DNA from: JBHENC01 sp046262295 | GTDB lineage: Bacteria > Acidobacteriota > Blastocatellia > Pyrinomonadales > Pyrinomonadaceae | Assembly (NCBI GenBank): GCA_046262295.1 | Contig: JBHENC010000002.1 | Span: 248,001 to 312,000, forward strand | Direction of reading: 5' to 3' | Length of the DNA: 64,000 bases | Shown: positions 53,841 through 62,041 of the stretch, in pieces | Numbering within the stretch: the first letter of the stretch is position 1 | Layout: each line of letters opens with the position of its first letter | The notes under the pieces: generated by a model | Database searches by the model: none | What the model saw: the letters and a program-made list of their open reading frames with translations, nothing else | Told to the model about the DNA's origin: nothing | Made by a program: the position numbers and the translations under genes

Positions 53841-54455
53841 TTACATTTCGTGGCGATTGGCGAGGGCTTTGTCCATCGTTACTTCGTCAACGTATTCGAG
53901 GTCGGAGCCGACGGGCATTCCCATTGCGATGCGTGTGACGCGCACGCCCAGAGGTTTCAGCAAACGGCTGATATAATTGGCCGTCGCTTCGCCTTCCGTA
54001 TTCGGGTTGGTCGCAAGAATTATTTCGCTCACCTCTATGCCGTCGTTGTTCTCAGGTTTTAAGCGCGGCAGCAAATTCGCCAAATGAAGATCGTCGGGGC
54101 CGATGCCGCGAATCGGCGAGAGGCTGCCGTGCAGTATGTGGTAAAGCCCTTTGTAGCTGCGCGTCTTTTCCACCGCCACCAAATTAAAAGGTTCTTCGAT
54201 GATGCAGATCATCGAGCGATCACGCGCGGGCGACGTACAATAGCGGCACGGGTCAACGTCCGTCAGGTTGTTGCAAACGGAACACTGCGTGATGCGCCGT
54301 TTCACTTCCTGCATCGCGGCGGCAAAGCGTTCGACATCCGCCTCACTCGTGCGCAGGATATGAAACGCCAACCGCTGCGCAGTCTTGTGACCGATTCCCG
54401 GCAAGCGCTTAAATTCATCAATTAACTTGGTAACAGGTTCGGCGTAATCAAGCAT
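53841..54455 (-). CDS. recR: Recombination protein RecR
   Basis: RecFOR pathway DNA-loading protein, 204 residues. The helix-hairpin-helix (FKRLPGIGHKTAQRLAFHIL), the C4 zinc finger with Cys58, 61, 70 and 73, and the Toprim domain (CIIEEPFNLVAVEKT ... LHGSLSPIRGIGPDDL) are all present. It follows ybaB on the same strand, the standard dnaX-ybaB-recR order, although dnaX is not adjacent here. Confidence 0.95.
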   Translation of the reverse strand: MLDYAEPVTKLIDEFKRLPGIGHKTAQRLAFHILRTSEADVERFAAAMQEVKRRITQCSVCNNLTDVDPCRYCTSPARDRSMICIIEEPFNLVAVEKTRSYKGLYHILHGSLSPIRGIGPDDLHLANLLPRLKPENNDGIEVSEIILATNPNTEGEATANYISRLLKPLGVRVTRIAMGMPVGSDLEYVDEVTMDKALANRHEM

Positions 54456-54474
54456 AGAAATAGTTTTCAGTTTT

Positions 54475-54531
54475 CAGTAATCAGTGTTCAGCAAAACAGG
54501 CTTCAGAGTTTTAACTGAATACTGATTACTG
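54475..54531. repeat. 17-bp inverted repeat between ybaB and recR
   Basis: CAGTAATCAGTGTTCAG and CTGAATACTGATTACTG, one mismatch. It is related to the palindrome at 53769-53834 and lies inside the ybaB-recR operon, so it may tune transcript levels or stability. Confidence 0.6.
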
Positions 54532-54539
54532 TTCGCTCG

Positions 54540-54854
54540 CTAAAGCAGTCCACCGAGTCCGGGCGGGAGCATACCGCCGAGCTTGCCTTGCATCGCTTCG
54601 TCAACTTTGCGGTTGGCTTCGTTGATGGCGGCAAGAATCATGTCTTGCAGCATTTCAACGTCGCCTTCCTTGACGGCTTCGGGGTCAATCTTGATGGCTT
54701 CTATGTCTTTGTTGCCCTTCATCTGCACGGTGACGACGCCGCCGCCCGCAGACGCTTCGATGTGAAGCTCTTCCATCTCCTTCTGCATCTTTTCCTGCAT
54801 CTGTTGGGCTTGCTTCATCATCTGTTGAATGTTCATCCCGCCGGGAAATTTCAT
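54540..54854 (-). CDS. ybaB: YbaB/EbfC family nucleoid-associated protein
   Basis: 104-residue DNA-binding dimer of the YbaB/EbfC family. MQQAQQMQEKMQKEMEELHIEASAGGGVVTVQMKGNKDIEAIKIDPEAV covers the helix and the beta hairpin; the Gly/Leu-rich tail LGGMLPPGLGGLL is usual. It is encoded directly upstream of recR on the minus strand and divergent from the helicase gene. Confidence 0.94.
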   Translation of the reverse strand: MKFPGGMNIQQMMKQAQQMQEKMQKEMEELHIEASAGGGVVTVQMKGNKDIEAIKIDPEAVKEGDVEMLQDMILAAINEANRKVDEAMQGKLGGMLPPGLGGLL

Positions 54855-54960
54855 CTCGAAAATACCTCGCTTCGCGTGTTATTGGAATGTGTTGTAGAAT
54901 CCGTTTTCCGTATCAACATCCTAGCCGTCATCCGCCCTGAATGCAACGCCCGACGAAAAG

Positions 54961-57027
54961 ATGAAACGCTACGTCATCAAACGCCCCGATGCGCCGCACG
55001 CCGAGCGGTTTGCGCGCTACAAGGCCGAGCTAAACGAAGAACAGTTTGCCGTCGCAACCGCTGCGAAGGGCGCGTCGCTCGTCGTCGCGGGCGCGGGTTC
55101 GGGCAAGACACGTGCGATAACTTACCGCGTCGCGTTTCTCATAGAGCAGGGCGTTTCGCCTTCGCGCATTATGCTGGCGACGTTCACGAACCGTGCGGCG
55201 CGCGAGATGCTGCGGCGCGTCGAACAGCTCGCGGGCGGCGTTGACGTGCGCCGCGTCTGGGGCGGAACTTTTCATCGCATCGCAAATTTGATCTTGCGCC
55301 GCCACGCCGCCTCTATCGGTTTTGAATCCAATTACACGATCCTTGATTCGGAAGACACGCGCGATTTCCTCTCTGTCTGCGTTGACGAAGCAGGCATTGA
55401 CACGAAGGCGCGCCGCTTTCCCAAAGCCGAAGTCTTGCAGGACATCATCAGCTTCGCCAACAACACGGATCAATCTATCGCCGACGTTATCCCGCGCCGC
55501 TATCCGCACTTCGAGCCTTTAGCGCAACAGATAGCCCGCATTGACGCGCTCTACATGGAACGCAAACGCGAACGCAACGTGATGGACTACGACGATCTCT
55601 TGCTTAATTGGAAGCGATTGCTTCTTGAGAAGAAAGAGATCGCGGATTTATACGCGGATCAGTTCGAGCATATTCTGGTTGACGAGTATCAGGACACGAA
55701 CAAATTACAGGCGGAGATCGTTGACCTGCTCGCCGTGAAGCATCGCAACGTAACGGTTGTCGGCGATGACGCGCAGAGCATCTTCGCGTGGCGCGGCGCG
55801 GAGTTTACGAACATCTATCAATTCCCAGAGCGGTACCCGGAAGCGCGCATTTACCGGCTTGAAACGAACTATCGCTCGACGCCGGAAATCCTCGCGCTCG
55901 CCAATGTCTCCATCGCTTGCAACCTGAAACAGTTTCCGAAAACCTTGCGCGCCGTGCGCCCGTCAACCGGCGTGCAACCCGCGCTTGTGCCCGCGCGCGA
56001 CGCCGATCAGCAGGCCGCCTTCATCGCCGCGCGCATACTCGAACTACGCGACGAAGGCACGCCGCTCGAAGATATCGCCGTGCTTTACCGCTCACATTAT
56101 CATTCGCTCGAATTGCAACTCGAATTAACACGGCGCGGCATTCCGTATCGCATACGCAGCGGCGTGCGCTTCTTCGAGCAGGCGCACGTCAAAGATGTCG
56201 TCTCTTATTTGCGCATCATCACCAACCCACGCGACGAACTCGCATGGAAGCGCGTGCTGCGCTTTGTGCCGCAAATCGGCGTCGCCACCGCGAACAGAAT
56301 CTGGGAACGTCTCGCTTACGCAAGCGATCCGTTCGCCCTTGTCCGTCGCGCAGACTTCGACGCCGCGCCGCGCAGAGGCAACGGCTGGACGCAATTTCTC
56401 GAACTGCTCGAATCGCTCGTCAGCGATGAGACGCGCAATCAGCCCGCCAAGCAGATCGAAACGATTCTCGCGCGCGGCTATGAAGCGCATCTCGCTGCGA
56501 CATACGAGAACGCCGACGCCCGCCTTGAAGATTTGCGGCAGCTTGCGCGTTACAGCGCACGCTACAATTCAACCGAAGAATTTTTAGCCGAACTCGCTTT
56601 GCTCGCCACCGAACGCTTCGGCGCGCCGCAACCGCTCGCGGGCGAAGATGTGGTGATGGGCGGCGACGAAGACGAACTCTTGACGCTCACCTCCGTTCAT
56701 CAAGCGAAGGGGTTGGAATGGCGCGCGGTCTTCATTATCTGGGCGGCAGATGGGAAATTTCCAAGCCCGCGCTCCTTGCGCGACAGCGAAGGCGAAGAGG
56801 AAGAACGCCGCTTGTGGTACGTCGCGCTGACACGCGCCAAAGATGAACTGTATCTCTCGTACCCCTTGATCGTCACAGACTATAATCGCCAGACGGTCGT
56901 GCAAAAGCCTTCGCGCTTCGTCACCGAAGTGCCGCCCGAACTCTACGACATCTGGAGTCTGGAAGAAGAGAACGCAAGCGCGCTCAATGCCGCGCCGGAA
57001 GCGGAGCCGCAGGGTTATATCAATTAA
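54961..57027 (+). CDS. UvrD/PcrA-like superfamily 1 ATP-dependent DNA helicase
   Basis: 3'-5' SF1A helicase of 688 residues. Motifs: Q motif LNEEQFAVATAAKG, Walker A VVAGAGSGKT (44-50), Ia ATFTNRAAREM, II LVDEYQDTN, III VGDDAQSIFAWRGAE, IV ETNYRSTPEIL, V LTSVHQAKGLEW and VI RRLWYVALTRAKD. The C-terminus is shorter than in UvrD, resembling small Rep-like paralogues. It starts on the ATG at 54961, divergent from ybaB. Confidence 0.92.
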   Translation: MKRYVIKRPDAPHAERFARYKAELNEEQFAVATAAKGASLVVAGAGSGKTRAITYRVAFLIEQGVSPSRIMLATFTNRAAREMLRRVEQLAGGVDVRRVWGGTFHRIANLILRRHAASIGFESNYTILDSEDTRDFLSVCVDEAGIDTKARRFPKAEVLQDIISFANNTDQSIADVIPRRYPHFEPLAQQIARIDALYMERKRERNVMDYDDLLLNWKRLLLEKKEIADLYADQFEHILVDEYQDTNKLQAEIVDLLAVKHRNVTVVGDDAQSIFAWRGAEFTNIYQFPERYPEARIYRLETNYRSTPEILALANVSIACNLKQFPKTLRAVRPSTGVQPALVPARDADQQAAFIAARILELRDEGTPLEDIAVLYRSHYHSLELQLELTRRGIPYRIRSGVRFFEQAHVKDVVSYLRIITNPRDELAWKRVLRFVPQIGVATANRIWERLAYASDPFALVRRADFDAAPRRGNGWTQFLELLESLVSDETRNQPAKQIETILARGYEAHLAATYENADARLEDLRQLARYSARYNSTEEFLAELALLATERFGAPQPLAGEDVVMGGDEDELLTLTSVHQAKGLEWRAVFIIWAADGKFPSPRSLRDSEGEEEERRLWYVALTRAKDELYLSYPLIVTDYNRQTVVQKPSRFVTEVPPELYDIWSLEEENASALNAAPEAEPQGYIN

Positions 57028-57052
57028 AGTCAGACATAGCGGAAAACTTATC

Positions 57053-57760
57053 GTGAACGATCACGCCGATTCAAAGAACAAAACGGAACGCACGCTCGCG
57101 GCGGAGATAAAGCTTTACTACAATCTTGAGTTGCCGCGCGAAACCGCGACGCCGTGTCCACTTCTCATCGCGTTGCATGGCTACGGCGATAACAAAACGT
57201 GGATGATGCGCGAAGCGAGACAGCTTGTGCCGCAAGGCTTCGCTGTCGCCGCGCTGCAAGGCTTTCACCAGCACTTGAAGCCCGTGAAACGTGAGGGCGC
57301 GCCGCTGCGTTACGGCTTCGGCTGGCTGACGAATTTTCACGCTGAAGAATCCGTCGCGCTGCATCATCGCGCGCTGCTGGATTTAATCGAAACGCTCGCC
57401 CATGAAGTCAGCATCGCCCGCGATCAAGTCTTTCTGCTCGGCTTTTCGCAATCGGTCGCGCTCAATTATCGCTTCGTCTTTACGCACACCGACGTTGTGC
57501 GCGGCGTCATCGGCGTTTGCGGCGGATTGCCGGGTGATTGGGAAACAAGCGAAGTTTACGCGCCGTCGAAAACTTCCGTGCTTCATTTGTGCGGCGCACG
57601 CGATGAGTTTTATCCGCCCGCGCGCGTCGAAGAATACGCCGCGCAACTGCGCCGCCGCGCGTCTGACATGGAAATGCGAAGCTACGACGCAGGACATGAA
57701 ATTGTGCCTGCGATGCGCGCGGACGTTTACGAATGGTTGCGCACGCGCGTGCCAGCTTGA
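57053..57760 (+). CDS. Alpha/beta-hydrolase (carboxylesterase/phospholipase family)
   Basis: 235 residues from a GTG at 57053. Alpha/beta-hydrolase fold of the YpfH/phospholipase-carboxylesterase type: LIALHGYGDNKTWMM (oxyanion region), a nucleophile elbow reading LLGFSQSVAL, catalytic Asp in HLCGARDEFYP, and His in DAGHEIVPAM. The elbow GFSQS fits the GXSXS form used by these esterases. The helicase gene ends 25 bp upstream. The natural ester is unknown. Confidence 0.82.
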   Translation: MNDHADSKNKTERTLAAEIKLYYNLELPRETATPCPLLIALHGYGDNKTWMMREARQLVPQGFAVAALQGFHQHLKPVKREGAPLRYGFGWLTNFHAEESVALHHRALLDLIETLAHEVSIARDQVFLLGFSQSVALNYRFVFTHTDVVRGVIGVCGGLPGDWETSEVYAPSKTSVLHLCGARDEFYPPARVEEYAAQLRRRASDMEMRSYDAGHEIVPAMRADVYEWLRTRVPA

Positions 57761-57839
57761 TTGCAGGGCTTCACAGTGGATATAGTCAATCTCTTCCGGC
57801 AACTTTTGTTCGAACGCTACAAAGGAGACCGCCCACGTT

Positions 57840-58316
57840 ATGACGCGCCTATTCAACTACGCCGCGCTCGTCTTTGCTTCCATCGCTCTGTTAGGTTCGC
57901 ATGGCTGCGCGACGGTTCACGCGCCCGGTGGAGCAAGCGGCGACACGGAAAAGAGCGTGCATGATGTGCTCGATGCGCAGGTCGCGGCATGGAATCGCGG
58001 CGACATAGAAGCGTTCATGAGCGGCTACGAGCAATCGAATGAAACCACTTTCATCTCCGGCGACAACGTGACGCGCGGCTGGCAAACAGTCCTTGATCGC
58101 TACAAAAAGAATTACGACTCGCGCGACAAAATGGGCACGCTCGTTTTCGCAGACCTCGAGATAAAACCGCTCAGCGAATTCTACGCCGTCGCCAACGGGC
58201 GCTGGCAATTAACGCGCGTCGCCGATACGCCGCACGGACGTTTTACGCTTATCTTCCGGCGCACCGCCGCAGGCTGGCGCATCGTCCATGATCACACATC
58301 GTCCGCTTCATCTTGA
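57840..58316 (+). CDS. NTF2/DUF4440-like lipoprotein
   Basis: 158-residue predicted lipoprotein: signal ALVFASIALLGSHGC, then an NTF2-like fold (VHDVLDAQVAAWNRGDIEAFMSGYEQSNETTFISGDNVTRGWQTVLDRYKKNY, FTLIFRRTAAGWRIVHDHTSS). Function unknown; members of this group fold into a hydrophobic cone. It directly precedes the S9 peptidase gene, whose true start lies 23 bp after its stop, and is probably cotranscribed with it. Confidence 0.82.
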   Translation: MTRLFNYAALVFASIALLGSHGCATVHAPGGASGDTEKSVHDVLDAQVAAWNRGDIEAFMSGYEQSNETTFISGDNVTRGWQTVLDRYKKNYDSRDKMGTLVFADLEIKPLSEFYAVANGRWQLTRVADTPHGRFTLIFRRTAAGWRIVHDHTSSASS

Positions 58317-58339
58317 ATTCTAAAATAGGAGACCCTCGT

Positions 58340-60292
58340 ATGCGAAAACTACAAAGCGCGCTTCTGGCCTGCTCGCTCATCCTGCTCTCGTTTCCGTTTG
58401 CCGCCGCACAGTCGCCGCCCAACGCGACGCGCGAGCCTTACGCGATTGATCGTTATTTGAATATTCGCAACGCTTCATCGCCCGCGCTCTCGCCGAAAGG
58501 CGACCGCCTTGCGTTTCTGACCAATATCACGGGCACGCCGCAGGTGTGGATGGTGGACGCGCGCGGCGGTTGGCCTGAACAGTTGACCTTTTATACAGAC
58601 CGCGTTGATTTCGTCGAATGGTCGCCCGACGGCGCACATTTGATTTTCGGCAAGGCCGTCGGCGGCAACGAAAACGCGCAGCTTTACCTGCTCACGCCGG
58701 ATGGTTCTTCCGTCAAAGCACTGACGGACGCGCCGAAGATTCGCCATAACTTCGGCGCGTGGTCACACGACGGCAAGCGCATCAGCTATGGCTCGAACAA
58801 ACGCGATCCGAACTTCTTCGATGTTTACACGATGGACGTTGCAACGGGACGCGAGGAGTTGGTTTATCAACAGAATGGCTCGAACCAGCCCGTCGCGTGG
58901 TCTTTCGACGATGGCCGGATTGTCGTTTCGCACGAAAGCGATCAATTGAGTTTGGATAACGATCTGTATCTCGTTGACCTTGCGACGAAGCAGGCGACGC
59001 CTTTGACGCCGCATGAAGGTGCGGCGCAATTCGGCAGCGTCCGTTTCACACGCGACGGACGCGCGCTGCTTTTAGCGACGAACAACAACCGCGAATTCTA
59101 TTCGCTGGCACGGATGGATTTGCAGAACAAAAAGATAGAAATCGTTGACGAGACGCCGCATGACCTGGCGGGAGCGGCGATCTCCGACGATGGCTCATGG
59201 TTGGCTTACACGATCAACCGCGACGGCTTCAGCGAACTCTACGTGCGGAAAGTCGACGCGAGCGGCAAACTGAATGCGAAGCCCGCGCCCGTCACGTTAC
59301 CCGGCAAAGGCGTCGCCGGAGGATTGGAGTTTTCAAAGGACAACCGCAAACTCGCCTTCGTCTTCAACGGCGCGCGTTACAACTCGGATGTGTGGCTCTA
59401 CGACACTGCGGCGCGTTCCATCGCGCAGGTCACACACAGCTCGCGCGCGGGCATCCCGCAATCTTCGTTCATCGAACCGGAATTGATTCGCTACAAAAGC
59501 TTCGACGGGCGCGAGATTCCGGCGTGGTATTACAGGCCGCAAGATACAACTTTTTTAAAGAACGGCAATAAAATGACGGGTATAGTTAGCGGAAAGAATA
59601 ATCTGCCTGTCATCGTCAGCGTGCATGGCGGCCCGGAAGGTCAGGAGGCGGCGACGTTCAACGGGTCGTATCAATATTTTCTGCAACGTGGCTACGCCAT
59701 TCTCGCGCCGAACGTGCGCGGCTCGACGGGCTACGGCAAGACGTTCACGCATCTGGATGACGTGCGCAAGCGCGAGGATTCGGTGAAGGATTTGGCGGCG
59801 GCGGTCGAGTGGCTGAAAACAACGGGCGGCGCAGACCCGAAACGCATCGCCGTGATGGGCGGCTCTTACGGCGGCTATATGACGCTCGCCGCGATCACGC
59901 TTTATCCAGACCTCTGGGCGGCGGCCGTCGAGATGTTCGGCATCGCCAACTTCGAGACGAATCTCACAAACACTTCCGGCTATCGTCGCAAGCAGCGCGA
60001 AAGAGAGTACGGCACGCTTGCGGGGGATCTGGATTTCCTGAAATCAATCTCGCCGATCTACAAGGTTGACCGCATACGCTCGCCGCTGCTGGTCTTTCAG
60101 GGACGCAACGATCCGCGCGTGCCTTATACGGAGGCCGAGCAAATCGTCAAAGCCCTGCGTGATAGAAATGCGCCCGTCGAATACACGCTCTTCCCGGATG
60201 AAGGGCACGGCTTCGTTAAGCTGCCGAACCGCATCGTCGTTTACTCGAAGGTCGCGGATTTCCTCGACCGCTATATGAAGCAAACGCCGTAA
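58340..60292 (+). CDS. Secreted S9 family peptidase (prolyl oligopeptidase/acylaminoacyl peptidase type)
   Basis: 650 residues with a signal peptide (cleavage near FAAAQS), a beta-propeller of WD40/PD40-type repeats (SPKGDRLAFLTNITGTPQVWMVDARG and similar), and a C-terminal alpha/beta-hydrolase domain. The catalytic triad is Ser509 (GGSYGGYM), Asp591 (GRNDPRVPY) and His623 (EGHGF). It should trim short peptides in the periplasm. The ATG at 58340 follows AGGAGA; the longer reading from 58313 overlaps the lipoprotein gene. Confidence 0.92.
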   Translation: MRKLQSALLACSLILLSFPFAAAQSPPNATREPYAIDRYLNIRNASSPALSPKGDRLAFLTNITGTPQVWMVDARGGWPEQLTFYTDRVDFVEWSPDGAHLIFGKAVGGNENAQLYLLTPDGSSVKALTDAPKIRHNFGAWSHDGKRISYGSNKRDPNFFDVYTMDVATGREELVYQQNGSNQPVAWSFDDGRIVVSHESDQLSLDNDLYLVDLATKQATPLTPHEGAAQFGSVRFTRDGRALLLATNNNREFYSLARMDLQNKKIEIVDETPHDLAGAAISDDGSWLAYTINRDGFSELYVRKVDASGKLNAKPAPVTLPGKGVAGGLEFSKDNRKLAFVFNGARYNSDVWLYDTAARSIAQVTHSSRAGIPQSSFIEPELIRYKSFDGREIPAWYYRPQDTTFLKNGNKMTGIVSGKNNLPVIVSVHGGPEGQEAATFNGSYQYFLQRGYAILAPNVRGSTGYGKTFTHLDDVRKREDSVKDLAAAVEWLKTTGGADPKRIAVMGGSYGGYMTLAAITLYPDLWAAAVEMFGIANFETNLTNTSGYRRKQREREYGTLAGDLDFLKSISPIYKVDRIRSPLLVFQGRNDPRVPYTEAEQIVKALRDRNAPVEYTLFPDEGHGFVKLPNRIVVYSKVADFLDRYMKQTP

Positions 60293-60359
60293 CGCGAACG
60301 CACGCGAAGTGGAAAACTTGCCATGCTTATTTCCACAATATATCCGGCAAAAAAGATGC

Positions 60360-60388
60360 TTGACGCACAAGCGGTTGTCGTTTATTAT
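60360..60388 (+). promoter_or_regulatory. Strong sigma-70 promoter of a small transcription unit
   Basis: TTGACG (60360-60365), 17 nt, TATTAT (60383-60388). Transcription should start near 60396, a few bases before an exceptionally strong Shine-Dalgarno. Confidence 0.72.
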
Positions 60389-60424
60389 TTTTGTAACACT
60401 GGAAAGGAGGTGATCGTAAAAAGT

Positions 60425-60460
60425 ATGAGTTCTTATCACAGTGAGGTGGCTGCGGCCTGA
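60425..60460 (+). CDS. Eleven-residue microprotein ORF with maximal Shine-Dalgarno
   Basis: ATG at 60425 to TGA at 60460 encodes MSSYHSEVAAA. It is preceded by AAAGGAGGTGATC (60403-60415), which is complementary over 13 nt to the canonical bacterial 16S rRNA 3' end, with 9 nt to the ATG. Such a site strongly suggests real ribosome loading. The peptide matches no family I know. Confidence 0.45.
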   Translation: MSSYHSEVAAA

Positions 60461-60581
60461 CCTCTGGACTGATCATCCGAATTTGTTAGGATTACAGTCC
60501 GTCTCGTCAGTCTGTCAGATGCGTCTCTTAAAGATCGCAGGCAGATTCGGCACAGGAGGCCAATCCAAACAGTTCACCGTT

Positions 60582-60622
60582 AACGCCGCTCACGAGCAAA
60601 TCGTGGGCGGCGTTTCTCTTTT
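60582..60622 (+). terminator. Intrinsic terminator of the small transcription unit
   Basis: AACGCCGCTCACGA pairs with TCGTGGGCGGCGTT over 14 bp (one G-U pair) around a GCAAA loop, followed by TTTCTCTTTTT. Confidence 0.85.
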
Positions 60623-60656
60623 TACTCCCCATGAGCGTGCGTCTCTTTGACTGGTA

Positions 60657-60679
60657 TTGTGTCAGGCTGACTGACACAA
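60657..60679. promoter_or_regulatory. Palindromic site, possible activator-binding element
   Basis: TTGTGTCAG (60657-60665) and CTGACACAA (60671-60679) around a 5-bp centre. TGAC/GTCA repeats continue to about 60697. It lies about 120 bp upstream of a sigma-54-type promoter, the usual place for an enhancer-binding protein site. Confidence 0.45.
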
Positions 60680-60791
60680 TGTCTGACTGACTGACAGCAT
60701 CGCTCCGGCAAAATCTTCCGGTCTCACATCTTTGCGCTGTTTTCTTCAGCAATTCAGTCAAGTAAGCTCGCTTTGCTGCCCGCGCCGCAGG

Positions 60792-60807
60792 TGGCATGAG
60801 GCTTGCA
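60792..60807 (+). promoter_or_regulatory. Sigma-54-type promoter
   Basis: TGGCATGAGGCTTGCA keeps the GG (60793-60794) and GC (60805-60806) exactly 10 nt apart and matches most of the TGGCACG-N4-TTGC consensus. The first plus-strand gene downstream is the GNAT gene at 61108, giving a leader of about 290 nt. Confidence 0.55.
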
Positions 60808-61107
60808 ATATGCGGTGCGGGGGAAGTGTCTTTCCAGTAATCCAACATCCTTAGTTCAGTCTGCCTCCTGAATGAACCTTAAAGGGAAGGTTGCCAGATA
60901 TTCTTTCCTCGTAACTCGAATGACATCCGCTTTGCGGCTTTGATTATGCAGCCGCACGCGTTCACCACTTTGGCGCGGTAACGGGCGATGACACGTCTCA
61001 TATAGAATAGCCACTCCTTACCTCTTATGCGGAGAGATGAACAGGCTTGCGCCTTTCCGTGTTCCCACCGTCAAGCCGGTAACTTCAGTCATCACCGAGA
61101 GTCGCAT

Positions 61108-62019
61108 ATGTCATCGTCGTTTACCTCAATCGAACCGGGACGCATCTTGCAGCAGATACTTCCCCCCAACGGCGCGCCGGAAGAGCGCGCGGACGTTCAC
61201 GCACTGACCGGCGAGCATGAGGCGGAAGTTTTTGCGTTTCTTGCAGTGCGCCCTATTCATACCGTTTTCATGGCCGGGATGATCCGCGATAATGGACTTG
61301 TCAGCCCGCTCAATCGCGGCTCGTTTTACGCTTACCGCGATGCGGCAGGCCAGCTCGAAGGCGTCGCTTTGATCGGCCACGCGACGCTTATCGAAGCGCA
61401 CTCCGATGCGGCGCTCGATGCTCTCGCACTTGTCGCGCGAAACCATCTGAATATACATTTGCTGAGAGGCGAGCCGCCGCCGATGGAGCGCGTCATGAAT
61501 TGCTTTGCGCAGATCGGCCGCGCGCCGCGCCGCATCTGCCGCGAGTTGTTGCTTGAACAACTTTCTCCCGTCTCCGGCGTTCAGCCGGTTGCCGGTTTGC
61601 GTTTAGCCACCGTCGCCGATCTTGAGCCTATTATTGAAGTAGTCGCGGCGATGGTTTGCGCGGAGAACGGCGTCAATCCGCTGGAGAGAGACCCCGCAGG
61701 CTTTCGCCAGCGCGCATTGCGGCGCATCGCTCTCGGACGCGAATGGGTATTGACGAATAACGGACGCTTGATTTTCAAAGCCGACGTTATCTCCGACACC
61801 CCGGAAGTCGTGTTCCTCGAAGGCGTCTACGTTCACCCCGAAGAACGCGGTAAGGGTTACGCATGGCGTTGCCTGTCGCAACTGGCAAGCATTCTTTTAT
61901 CGCGCACAGTTTCACTCTGCCTCTTCGTTAACGAAGAGAACACGAAGGCGCAGGCCTTGTACCGGAAAGTCGGGTACGAAGTGCGTAGTAGTTATCAAAC
62001 AATTTACCTGCCCAAATAA
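61108..62019 (+). CDS. GNAT family acetyltransferase with N-terminal extension
   Basis: 303 residues from the ATG at 61108 (SSSFTSIEPGRIL). The N-terminal half (about 1-160, including TVFMAGMIRDNGLVSPLNRGSFYAYRD) is a degenerate GNAT-like domain. The C-terminal half carries the active fold, VVFLEGVYVHPEERGKGYAWRCLSQLASILL, with the acetyl-CoA loop ERGKGYA and a final NTKAQALYRKVGYEVRSSYQTIYL. The substrate is unknown. A candidate sigma-54 promoter lies upstream, which would make its expression activator-dependent. Confidence 0.83.
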   Translation: MSSSFTSIEPGRILQQILPPNGAPEERADVHALTGEHEAEVFAFLAVRPIHTVFMAGMIRDNGLVSPLNRGSFYAYRDAAGQLEGVALIGHATLIEAHSDAALDALALVARNHLNIHLLRGEPPPMERVMNCFAQIGRAPRRICRELLLEQLSPVSGVQPVAGLRLATVADLEPIIEVVAAMVCAENGVNPLERDPAGFRQRALRRIALGREWVLTNNGRLIFKADVISDTPEVVFLEGVYVHPEERGKGYAWRCLSQLASILLSRTVSLCLFVNEENTKAQALYRKVGYEVRSSYQTIYLPK

Positions 62020-62041
62020 TCCATACACGAGGCTAAAAAGC

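Larger units (their letters stand above)
60396..60622 (+). ncRNA. Candidate structured small RNA or leader transcript
   Basis: Bounded by a promoter with ideal spacing and a strong intrinsic terminator, this roughly 225-nt RNA would carry an 11-codon ORF at its 5' end. Next comes a hairpin closed by GGACTG/CAGTCC (60466-60500) with an inner ATCC/GGAT helix. GAGGT in the ORF can also pair with ACCTC just after its stop. I recognise no known RNA family. It could be a dual-function RNA, an mRNA for a microprotein, or a regulatory leader. Confidence 0.5.

Noticed and set aside
60441..60650. A 69-codon plus-strand frame downstream of the 11-codon ORF
   Set aside because: It overlaps the intrinsic terminator stem, has no ribosome-binding site and no recognisable family; the terminator and micro-ORF explain the region better.
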